This document shows positions 26,711 through 33,964 of a stretch of 64,000 nucleotides of DNA, piece after piece. The translations under genes were made by a program, and so were the position numbers. How positions within the stretch are numbered: position 1 is the first letter of the stretch; the number at the start of each line of letters is the position of its first letter. The stretch covers positions 124,001 through 188,000 of the forward strand of contig JAEUGW010000032.1 of assembly GCA_016795565.1 (NCBI GenBank), given 5' to 3'. Source of the DNA: Opitutaceae bacterium (GTDB taxonomy: Bacteria > Verrucomicrobiota > Verrucomicrobiia > Opitutales > Opitutaceae). The notes beneath the pieces were generated by a model. The model was given only the letters and a program-made list of their open reading frames with translations, was not told where the DNA came from and searched no databases.

Positions 26711-27220
26711 ATGACCACCAAGACTCCCTACAAGGTTCTGATCCTTTGCACCGGCAACTCTGCGCGCAGCGTCCTTGGCGAATACCTGCTCCGCGAAAAG
26801 GGCCGGGGCCGCTTCGAGGTGCACAGCGCCGGCTCGCACCCGACCGGGCGCGTGAACCCGCTGGCCGTGCGCACGCTGCGCGAAAAATACGGCATCGACG
26901 CGAGTGGGGCCCGCTCCAAGTCGTGGAACGAGTTCAAGGCCGTGAAGTTCGACTTCGTCATCACCGTCTGTGACAACGCGAAGGAAGCCTGCCCGATCTG
27001 GCCGGGTGCACCCGTCATGGCGCACTGGGGTTCGCCCGATCCCGCCGGGGCCGAGGGCGGCGAGGAGGAGAAGTTCCGCGTCTTCGTGAACGTGGCCTCG
27101 CAGATCGCGCGGCGCGTGGACCTGTTCTGTGCCTTCTCCGACGACAAGCTCACGGCCCTCGCCGTGCGCGACATCGGCGAGCAATTCAAGCTCGAGGGCG
27201 AGGCTGGTATGAAGCGCTGA
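26711..27220 (+). CDS. arsC: Arsenate reductase, low-molecular-weight phosphatase (thioredoxin-linked) type
   Basis: The 169-residue protein has the P-loop CTGNSARS (Cys13 to Arg19) of the LMW-PTP-fold arsenate reductases and the expected GIDASGARSKSWNEF and DFVITVCDNAKEACPIWP blocks. The last holds the resolving cysteines. It reduces arsenate to arsenite in the cytoplasm, probably with thioredoxin. It is preceded by arsR and followed 39 bases later by a Cys-rich protein. Detoxification requires arsenite removal, but no ArsB, Acr3 or ArsM gene lies in the neighbourhood, so export must be encoded elsewhere. Confidence 0.92.
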   Translation: MTTKTPYKVLILCTGNSARSVLGEYLLREKGRGRFEVHSAGSHPTGRVNPLAVRTLREKYGIDASGARSKSWNEFKAVKFDFVITVCDNAKEACPIWPGAPVMAHWGSPDPAGAEGGEEEKFRVFVNVASQIARRVDLFCAFSDDKLTALAVRDIGEQFKLEGEAGMKR

Positions 27221-27259
27221 AACGCGTCGACTCGAAATATTTCAACCAAATCAACGATC

Positions 27260-27766
27260 ATGAACATCCCCGAACTCAAGACGCGGCTCCGCGCCCATCC
27301 CGACCTCAACGTGAGCATCCTCCGGCCCGATGGCACCGCCATCCCCGCACATTACCATCTCACCGAGGTGGGCCATGTCGCGAAGAACTTTGTTGATTGC
27401 GGCGGCAAGTTTCGCGCCAGCGAGACCTGCGTGTTGCAGACCCATTTCGCTTCGCCGCGTGATGATGGCCACCGGCTGACCGCCGGCAAGTTTGCCAAGA
27501 TCTTCGATCTGGCGAAGCCGATCCTGCCGACGGAAAACCTGCCGGTGGAGGTCGAATTCGAGGCGGGCGTCATCTCCCAGGCCCCGCTCGCGCACGTCAG
27601 CGTGGAAAACGGCGTGCTGCAACTGCAGCTCGGGTCGAAGCACACCGACTGCCTCGCCAAGGAGAAGTGCGGCATCGACGATAGTTGCGGTTGCGCGGGT
27701 GAACCCAGGCCGGTCGAGGCCGAGGCTTGCTGCACGGCTCCGGCGGCCGGACAGCGCTGCTGCTGA
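27260..27766 (+). CDS. DUF6428-like protein with cysteine-rich tail, ars operon
   Basis: The 168-residue product starts MNIPELKTRLRAHPDLNVSI and contains PAHYHLTEVGHVAKNFVDCGG and ETCVLQTHF, which match my recollection of the DUF6428 family found beside arsC. The last 45 residues are unusual, with nine cysteines in the tail, including DSCGCAG, ACCTAP and a terminal CC, which could bind arsenite or another thiol-reactive metal. It is the third gene of the arsR-arsC operon. A buffering or trafficking role for arsenite is inference. The gene converges on the SDR gene with a three-base gap. Confidence 0.72.
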   Translation: MNIPELKTRLRAHPDLNVSILRPDGTAIPAHYHLTEVGHVAKNFVDCGGKFRASETCVLQTHFASPRDDGHRLTAGKFAKIFDLAKPILPTENLPVEVEFEAGVISQAPLAHVSVENGVLQLQLGSKHTDCLAKEKCGIDDSCGCAGEPRPVEAEACCTAPAAGQRCC

Positions 27767-27769
27767 GCC

Positions 27770-28543
27770 TCAGCAGCCGTAGACGCCGCCGTTGATGTCG
27801 AGCGTGGCGCCGGTGATGAAGCCGTCGTATTCGCCCGCCAGGAAGACGGCGGCGCGCGCCACATCCTCGGCCGAGCCGCCGCGGCCGAGCGGAATGCCGG
27901 CGACCGTGGCATCGGCGGACTGTTTCGTCGTGTGCGTGTTGTGGAAGCTGGTGCCAAGGATCAGGCCGGGAGCGAGCGCATTGACGCGGATGCCCTGCGG
28001 GCCGAGTTCGCTCGCGAGCGCGCGCGTGAAGGTGAGGATGGCACCCTTGGCCGTCGAATAGATGAGCGAGCCGGCGTGGCCGCCCTTGCGGCCGGCGAGG
28101 GAGGACAGGTTGACAATGCTGGCGCCGCCGCCGGTCCTGGCCGCTGCGGCGAGGTGGGGCAGGGCGGCGCGGGTCACGCGGCGCATGCTGCCGACATTGA
28201 GGGACATCACCTCGGCCCAGAAGGCGTCGTCGGCCTCGGCGAAGCCCTTGCGCGCCACGAGCGAACCGGCGTTGTTGATGAGCACATCGAGCCCGCCGAG
28301 GAATTTCACGGCCTCGGCCACGAGCTGGTCGCCGCCCTCGGTTTTCGTCAGGTCGGCGCTGGCGTGGGCGTAGCGGCGGCCGAGCTGCTTCGCCTCGGGC
28401 TCGACCGCGCGGGCGGCGTCAGCGCTGCTGTGGTAGTGGACAAAAACATCGCACCCGGCGGCGAGCAGCTGGCGGGTGATGGCGAGGCCGATGCCCTGGG
28501 CACCGGCGGTGACAAGGGCGCGTTTGCCCTGGAGCTTCGACAT
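27770..28543 (-). CDS. Short-chain dehydrogenase/reductase
   Basis: The 257-residue protein has the nucleotide-binding TAGAQGIG motif (13-20), NNAG (90-93), the catalytic Ser (147/148), Tyr162 and Lys166 (IYSTAKG), all classical SDR features. It is a soluble NAD(P)-dependent oxidoreductase of 3-oxoacyl-ACP reductase type, but its substrate is unknown. The ATG at 28543 is chosen because the family motif begins just after it. It is divergently transcribed from the HAD phosphatase, with 85 bases between them. Confidence 0.88.
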   Translation of the reverse strand: MSKLQGKRALVTAGAQGIGLAITRQLLAAGCDVFVHYHSSADAARAVEPEAKQLGRRYAHASADLTKTEGGDQLVAEAVKFLGGLDVLINNAGSLVARKGFAEADDAFWAEVMSLNVGSMRRVTRAALPHLAAAARTGGGASIVNLSSLAGRKGGHAGSLIYSTAKGAILTFTRALASELGPQGIRVNALAPGLILGTSFHNTHTTKQSADATVAGIPLGRGGSAEDVARAAVFLAGEYDGFITGATLDINGGVYGC

Positions 28544-28628
28544 GATGCGGGCATGTGACGCAAAAGGCCGCAGGGCGTCAACGTTTGGCGTTGCGCGGGG
28601 CGGGCCGGGCGCTTCGCTGGCCGAACAG

Positions 28629-29222
28629 ATGAAACTCGACATCCCGGCAGGCGATTTCTCCGGCTACATCTTCGATCTCGACGGCACGCTGGTGGACACG
28701 ATGCCGCTGCACTACCGCGCCTGGAACCGCGCAATGCAGCACGCCGGCCTGAAGGAGGAACTGAGCGAGGATTTGTTTTATTCGCTCGGCGGCGTGCCGA
28801 CGCGCGGCGTGGCGAAGATTTTTGCCAAGCACTATGGCCTGCAAATCGACGTGGAGCGGGTGTTTCACCAGAAGGAGGCGCTGTTTCTCGAGCTGAAATC
28901 GGAAATGAAGCTGATCGAGGCGGTCGTGGCCTTCGCCCGGCAAGGCGCCGCGCGGGGCATCCCGGTCAGCGTGGCTTCCGGGGGGCCGCGCGACATCGTG
29001 CGGCACACGCTGGAGTTGATGCAGCTGCAGGCGCTTTTCCCGGTGGTGGTGACGCCCGAGGATGTGGCGCACGGCAAGCCGGCGCCCGACATGTTCCTGC
29101 TGGCGGCGAAGAAGATGGGTGTGGCGCCGGCAAAGTGCCTGGTGTTTGAGGACGCCGAGCCCGGTATCCAGGCCGCGACGGCGGCCGGCATGAAATGGGT
29201 GCGGGTGCCGAGCCGGGCCTGA
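28629..29222 (+). CDS. HAD-superfamily sugar-phosphatase/beta-phosphoglucomutase-like protein
   Basis: The 197-residue protein has motif I FDLDGTLVDTMPLHY (Asp16, Asp18), motif II VSVASGGP, motif III around HGKPAPDMF and motif IV VFEDAEPGIQAA. These mark it as a HAD subfamily IA enzyme of the YqaB/beta-phosphoglucomutase group with a small helical cap. It probably dephosphorylates a sugar phosphate in the cytoplasm. It stands alone, between the divergent SDR gene and hisC, which is 85 bases downstream. Confidence 0.88.
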   Translation: MKLDIPAGDFSGYIFDLDGTLVDTMPLHYRAWNRAMQHAGLKEELSEDLFYSLGGVPTRGVAKIFAKHYGLQIDVERVFHQKEALFLELKSEMKLIEAVVAFARQGAARGIPVSVASGGPRDIVRHTLELMQLQALFPVVVTPEDVAHGKPAPDMFLLAAKKMGVAPAKCLVFEDAEPGIQAATAAGMKWVRVPSRA

Positions 29223-29307
29223 GCTTGATTCGGCCGAACGGCGCAATCCACCGGGCGCCGGCGGATTTTGATTTGAGTCGAGGCCCGCCTCGCGGTGGGC
29301 TGGCCGC

Positions 29308-30405
29308 ATGATTTTTGCCGAACTCGCCAACCCCGGGATCCTGTCCCAGCCGGTATATGAACCCGGCAAGCCGATCGACCAGGTGGCGCGCGAACTCGGG
29401 CTCGATCCGGCCGGCATCATCAAGCTGGCGTCGAACGAAAATCCCTTCGGCCCCTCGCCCAAGGCGATGGCGGCGGCGGAGCAGGCGGTGCGCGCGATGC
29501 ACCTCTATCCTGATGGCGGCTACTACACGCTGCGCCAGAAGCTGGCGGCCAAGTGGAGCCTCGGCATGGACCAGTTCATCATCGGCGACGGTTCAAACGA
29601 AATCATCGAGCTGCTCGGCCACGCGTTCCTCGCGCCCGGCTGCGAGTGCGTGATGCATCAGTCGTCATTCATCGTCTACAAGCTCGTGACGGTGATGTTT
29701 GGCGCGAAACCCGTGGAAGTGCCGTTGGCCGCCGGGTTGCGGCAGGACCTGCCCGCGCTGCTGGCGGCGATCACGCCGCGCACGCGGCTGGTGTTCCTGG
29801 CGAGCCCGGCGAACCCGACCGGCGCCACCAACGGCACGGAGGAAATCACGACTCTGATCCGCGCCCTGCCGCCGCATGTGATTCTGGTGATGGACGAGGC
29901 GTATGCGGAATACCTCGACTCGCCGCCCGACCTGCGCCCGCTCATCGCGGAGGGGCGGAAGGTGATTTGCCTGCGGACGTTCTCGAAGATCTACGGGCTT
30001 GCCGCGCTGCGCGCGGGTTACGGCTACGCCACGCCGGAGCTGATTGCAATTTTGCAGCGCACGCGCCAGCCGTTCAACGTGAACGGCATCGCGGTGGCGG
30101 CGGCGGTGGCGGCGCTCGACGACCATGAATTTGTGGAAAAATGCCGGCGCGAAAACTCGGCGGGGCGGGCGATGCTCGGCGACGGTTTCAAGAAGCTCGG
30201 TCTCGGGTTCGAGCCCGGCGGCGGAAATTTCCTGCTGGTGAGAGTGGGCGACGGAGCGGCGGTCTTTACGGCGTTGCAGGCGCGCGGCATCATCACGCGG
30301 CCGGTCCGGCCCTACGGCTTGCCCGAGTGGCTGCGCATCACGGTGGGCACGCCCGCGCAAAACGAGCGGTTGCTCGCGGCGCTCGCGGCGGTGATTCGCG
30401 TTTAG
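29308..30405 (+). CDS. hisC: Histidinol-phosphate aminotransferase
   Basis: The 365-residue protein is a class I/II aminotransferase with KLASNENPFGPSPKA near the N-terminus, ASPANPTGATNG, VMDEAYAEYL and the PLP lysine in TFSKIYGLAALRAGYG (Lys227). These motifs and the length match HisC, which transfers an amino group from glutamate to imidazole-acetol phosphate in histidine synthesis. Some HisC-like enzymes also act on aromatic precursors. No other his genes are adjacent. Its stop overlaps the stop of the convergent TPR gene by four bases. Confidence 0.9.
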   Translation: MIFAELANPGILSQPVYEPGKPIDQVARELGLDPAGIIKLASNENPFGPSPKAMAAAEQAVRAMHLYPDGGYYTLRQKLAAKWSLGMDQFIIGDGSNEIIELLGHAFLAPGCECVMHQSSFIVYKLVTVMFGAKPVEVPLAAGLRQDLPALLAAITPRTRLVFLASPANPTGATNGTEEITTLIRALPPHVILVMDEAYAEYLDSPPDLRPLIAEGRKVICLRTFSKIYGLAALRAGYGYATPELIAILQRTRQPFNVNGIAVAAAVAALDDHEFVEKCRRENSAGRAMLGDGFKKLGLGFEPGGGNFLLVRVGDGAAVFTALQARGIITRPVRPYGLPEWLRITVGTPAQNERLLAALAAVIRV

Positions 30406-31985
30406 GGCCGGCGGGGGTCAAGGGCCGCCTGCAACGCGGCCAGCAGGGGCTTTTGCGCAGGCAGCAGCAGGTGGCGGTCGCTGCCGAGCACGGCGCTGGC
30501 CTGGGTCAGGAGCTCGCGCGAGGGCTGGCGTGTTCGCAGGTAGCGTTCAAGGTGGGCGGGGAGGCTGCCGAGTTCGTCGGACTCGAGTTCGAGCCGAATA
30601 AGGCTGGCGAGGGCGGTCTGGTTGAGCGGATCGGTCTCGACCGCCCGGGCGAGGACGGCTTGCGCCGGAGCGCGGGCTCCCAGGGCGGTCAGGCGGTGGG
30701 CCACGGCGACAAGGTTTTCCGCGCGGAGATTCTTTTGAATGAGGAGGTGGTCGAGGCTCAGGCGGGCCTCGTCCGCCCGGCCCAGCCCGCTGAGGGCGAC
30801 CGATTGTAAGCCGGCGAGGACCGGGGCGAACTGGCTGGTCCACTCCGGGTAATCGCTCGTGTAGCGGGCGATGAGATCGAGCGTCGGCTGGTATTCGCCG
30901 GCGACGAGGTGCGCTTCGGCGACCATGAGCGCGGCGGTGCCGGCAAATTCAGGATGAGCCGTGAGAGCCTGCTGGACTTGGCGGGCGAGGGCGGGCCGGC
31001 CGGTGTTGGCGGCAAAATCAGCGAGCAGCACCAGGGCGGCAGGATCGCGCCCGAATTGATGGAGGATGGCGGTGGTTTCCCGGTCCAGCCGTGACCGGTC
31101 GTCGCGCAACTGGAGCACTTGGAGATAGGCGATGCGTGGTGCGGGCGCAACCGGGTCGGCGGCCACCCGCTCCACGAGGGTGGACTCCCATTCGCTCAGG
31201 CGCCCCAGTGAACGGTAGTAGCCCGCCAGCAGCGTGCGCGGGGCGTCTGCCTGGGGGTGGAGGGCCAGATGTTCCTTCAGCTGAAGGATGGCCAGTTCCG
31301 GCCAGCCGCGTTCCCAGGCAATGCGGGCCAACAAGCTGACACCATCCGTGGAGTCCTGAAGCCGGTGGCTTTTGAGCAGTTTTTCCGCCTGGTCGTAATT
31401 GCCGCGGTGGAAGGCAGCGGTGGCGGCGAAAGTGGCGAGCAACGGCTGGGTCTTGGGCGGGGCTGGTGCCGCCAGCATCCGGGTGGCAATTTCCTGCAAC
31501 TGGGCGTCCTCATTAAATTCCAGCAGATAGGCCAGCGTGGTTTGCAGGTATGCCGGGTCAGCCGACAAGTGGGGCAGCCCACCGAGCAACAACTCCTTGG
31601 CCAGGTCCGGCCGGCGGTAGGCCAGATACACCCGGGCAAGCAGGGTGCGGCCCGAGGCGTTGGCGGGTGCGCGGCTGACCCCGGCGCGCAATTTATGCAC
31701 CGCGAGGGCGTATTCGCCCTGCCGGAGCAGGGCATCGCCTTGAGCGATGTAGGCGTTGCCCATCCTCACCCGGTGCTGGGGCCAACGGGCGGGCCACAAC
31801 AGATCGGTGTAGCAGACCTCGGCATAATCCCTTCGGTATTTGAGGAAGAGCCACGCACCAAAAGCGAGCGCCAGCCACAACCCCATGGCTATGAGGAAAG
31901 ACCACGCGCCCCAACGGAGCCACTGGGTGCTGCGCCGCGTGGACCTGTTATCGGCGTGAGCTTGGTGAGCTGGCCTGCGATCCAT
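30402..31985 (-). CDS. Membrane-anchored tetratricopeptide-repeat protein
   Basis: The 527-residue protein has one membrane segment near residues 25-47 (LRWGAWSFLIAMGLWLALAF), then a long alpha-helical periplasmic region with repeated TPR-type helices (for example AYIAQGDALLRQGEYALAVHKL, and recurring LARVYLAYRRPDLAKEL-like blocks). No catalytic domain is visible. It is divergent from the outer-membrane barrel gene of an exopolysaccharide export cluster, about 170 bases away. TPR scaffold proteins often accompany such systems, so a role in assembling the secretion machine is plausible but inferred. The ATG at 31985 gives the most compact N-terminus. Confidence 0.75.
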   Translation of the reverse strand: MDRRPAHQAHADNRSTRRSTQWLRWGAWSFLIAMGLWLALAFGAWLFLKYRRDYAEVCYTDLLWPARWPQHRVRMGNAYIAQGDALLRQGEYALAVHKLRAGVSRAPANASGRTLLARVYLAYRRPDLAKELLLGGLPHLSADPAYLQTTLAYLLEFNEDAQLQEIATRMLAAPAPPKTQPLLATFAATAAFHRGNYDQAEKLLKSHRLQDSTDGVSLLARIAWERGWPELAILQLKEHLALHPQADAPRTLLAGYYRSLGRLSEWESTLVERVAADPVAPAPRIAYLQVLQLRDDRSRLDRETTAILHQFGRDPAALVLLADFAANTGRPALARQVQQALTAHPEFAGTAALMVAEAHLVAGEYQPTLDLIARYTSDYPEWTSQFAPVLAGLQSVALSGLGRADEARLSLDHLLIQKNLRAENLVAVAHRLTALGARAPAQAVLARAVETDPLNQTALASLIRLELESDELGSLPAHLERYLRTRQPSRELLTQASAVLGSDRHLLLPAQKPLLAALQAALDPRRP

Positions 31986-32112
31986 GAAAATAATTCTTAA
32001 CCTTTGATTGGCTTGCACAAGCATAACAATCGGCGAAGCGCAGAACCTGATCGGTGTATCTACGTGAAAATCCATATTTATAGGCTTGTATTGGAAAGTG
32101 GTTTGCAGTTTT

Positions 32113-32140
32113 TTGACCGAGCAACCCAACACCATAAGAT
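32113..32140 (+). promoter_or_regulatory. Candidate promoter of the outer-membrane barrel gene
   Basis: TTGACC (32113-32118) and TAAGAT (32135-32140) are separated by 16 bases, 18 bases before the ATG at 32159, within the locally AT-rich spacer 31986-32158. The -35 is good and the -10 moderate. Confidence 0.4.
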
Positions 32141-32158
32141 TCTCCTACGACACAGCAT

Positions 32159-33277
32159 ATGAAACAATCCATCGTCCGTATCACACTCCTGTCCGCCGCC
32201 TTGGGCCTCAGTGCCCACGCCGCACCGTTCATGGCTGTAGGCGACAACGCCGAGCTGTTTGTAACGGCTTCCGCCCAGCTGCAGGCGGACGACAACATCT
32301 ACCTCGATGCGACCAATGAGCAGTCGGACACGGTCTTCAGCTTCACGCCGGGCCTGGATCTGGTGTTCGGCAAAGGCTCTGTCACCAAGGGTAACGCTTA
32401 TTACCGCGAGGAGTTCCGCCGCTACAGCGACAACGACAACCAGAACACGGAACTCTCCAATCTCGGCTTCAACAGCAGCTACGACAACGGCGTGACCAAG
32501 GCGGACTTCAACGCCTCCTACGCTCAGGTCGCGCAAAACGACAACGACATCCGGGCCACCGGCACCCTCGTCCGTCGCAAGCTGACCAACCTCGGTGCCA
32601 AGCTCGAATTCGGATTCTCCGAGAAGACCAGCCTCGGGGTCGGCGTTTCCTTCGCCAAGACCGACTACGGCCCGGCCGTCTACACCGACAGCGATATCTG
32701 GAGTCTCCCGATCGATCTCTACTACAAGGCCAGCCCGAAGATGGACTGGAGCTTGGGTTATCAATTCCGCAATAGCGACCTCAGTGGCGCAGGCCGGGAC
32801 ACCACCGACCACTTCTTCAACGTCGGTGCCCGTGGCGAGTTCACGCCGAAGCTGGTTGGCCAGGTCCGCGTGGGTCTCTCCCAGCGCAACTTTGACGTCG
32901 GTGGCGACGACACCCAGCTGGGCTTTGATGGCAACCTCACCTACGCCTACTCCGAGAAGACCAGCTATCGCTTCAACATGAGCAATGATTTCGGCAGCTC
33001 CGGCACGGGTGACTCCATCGAGACCTTCCGCATCGGGCTCAATGCCACCAACAGACTGTCGGACCAGTGGTCGTTCACCGGCGGCCTGAGCCTCAACAAG
33101 TCGGACTATCCCACCCGCTCCGATGACTATCTGGAGGGCCTGCTGGCCATCAGCTACGACCTGAACGCCGTCGTCAACCTTGGCGCTTCCTATACCTATC
33201 GCAACAACAGCTCGGATTCCGCGATTGCTGAGTTCACCAACAGCGTCTTCACCATCGGCGCCAACATCCGTTACTGA
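32159..33277 (+). CDS. Outer-membrane beta-barrel protein of the BBP2 type, exopolysaccharide cluster
   Basis: The 372-residue protein has a Sec signal peptide ending AHAAP and then a long series of amphipathic beta-strands. Ser/Asn/Asp-rich turns such as ELFVTASAQLQADDNIYLDA and FSFTPGLDLVFGKG match the PF10082 (BBP2) outer-membrane barrels found in exopolysaccharide clusters. It ends in a Tyr. It likely forms the outer-membrane export pore or an associated barrel. A strong terminator follows, so the downstream export genes get reduced read-through or their own promoter. Confidence 0.85.
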   Translation: MKQSIVRITLLSAALGLSAHAAPFMAVGDNAELFVTASAQLQADDNIYLDATNEQSDTVFSFTPGLDLVFGKGSVTKGNAYYREEFRRYSDNDNQNTELSNLGFNSSYDNGVTKADFNASYAQVAQNDNDIRATGTLVRRKLTNLGAKLEFGFSEKTSLGVGVSFAKTDYGPAVYTDSDIWSLPIDLYYKASPKMDWSLGYQFRNSDLSGAGRDTTDHFFNVGARGEFTPKLVGQVRVGLSQRNFDVGGDDTQLGFDGNLTYAYSEKTSYRFNMSNDFGSSGTGDSIETFRIGLNATNRLSDQWSFTGGLSLNKSDYPTRSDDYLEGLLAISYDLNAVVNLGASYTYRNNSSDSAIAEFTNSVFTIGANIRY

Positions 33278-33298
33278 GCTCGTTTCCCGGTTTACAAG

Positions 33299-33331
33299 CG
33301 GAAGAAGGTCACTGATCTTCTTCCGTTTTTT
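33299..33331 (+). terminator. Rho-independent terminator after the barrel gene
   Basis: CGGAAGAAG (33299-33307) pairs with CTTCTTCCG (33317-33325). The stem can extend by three more pairs to leave a three-base loop, and TTTTTT follows. It sits 14 bases before the next start codon, so it may act as an attenuator within the cluster. Confidence 0.88.
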
Positions 33332-33344
33332 ATTTCTCCCCGTC

Positions 33345-33953
33345 ATGCGCTTCCGACCTCTCCGGCTGCTCTCGCTCGTCTTCCTTGGCCTGTTCGGTTC
33401 CCTGCAGGCCGCCGAGCCGGCACAACCGTCGGCCGGGACGGCCGAGGCGACCGACTATGTGCTGCAGCCCTCGGATTTGATCCGCGTGCTGATCTTCCAG
33501 GAGCCCGACCTGCTGCGCGAGGTGCGCATCACCCAGGAATGCACCATCACGCTGCCCTTGATCGGCACGATCGACCTGCGGGACCGCACGGTGCGTCAGG
33601 CCGAGGAGATTATCCGCAGCCTGTATGACCGGGACTACCTCGTGAACCCGCAGGTCAACCTGACTGTGCTGGAATACACGCAGCGCACGGTGCAGGTGGT
33701 CGGGGCCGTCAACCAACCCGGGGCGGTCGTCTTCCCCCCCGAACAGAAAATGGGCTTGGTTGAGGCCATCGCCCGGGCTGGCGGCCAATCGCGCCTCGCC
33801 GACCTGAAGCGCGTGCGACTGACGCGCACCAACGCGGAGGGCCGGGCTGAGAACCTGATCATCAATGTGGATGACATGATGAAGGGCGCTTCCAACGAAA
33901 AATACCTGCTGCAGAAGGGGGACATCGTCTTCGTGCCCGAGCGCCTGCTTTGA
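33345..33953 (+). CDS. Polysaccharide export protein (Wza/GumB-like)
   Basis: The 202-residue protein has a Sec signal peptide (LLSLVFLGLFGSLQAAEP). A Poly_export domain follows (YVLQPSDLIRVLIFQEPDLLREVRITQECTITLPLIG in shortened form), then an SLBB-type segment (VQVVGAVNQPGAVVFPPEQKMGLVEAIARAGG). It has no lipobox cysteine, unlike Wza, so it is probably periplasmic or works with the upstream barrel protein. It forms part of the outer-envelope conduit for a secreted polysaccharide. It is translationally coupled to the following GumC-like gene, whose possible TTG start at 33950 overlaps its stop. Confidence 0.88.
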   Translation: MRFRPLRLLSLVFLGLFGSLQAAEPAQPSAGTAEATDYVLQPSDLIRVLIFQEPDLLREVRITQECTITLPLIGTIDLRDRTVRQAEEIIRSLYDRDYLVNPQVNLTVLEYTQRTVQVVGAVNQPGAVVFPPEQKMGLVEAIARAGGQSRLADLKRVRLTRTNAEGRAENLIINVDDMMKGASNEKYLLQKGDIVFVPERLL

Positions 33954-33964
33954 CTTTGAACAAC

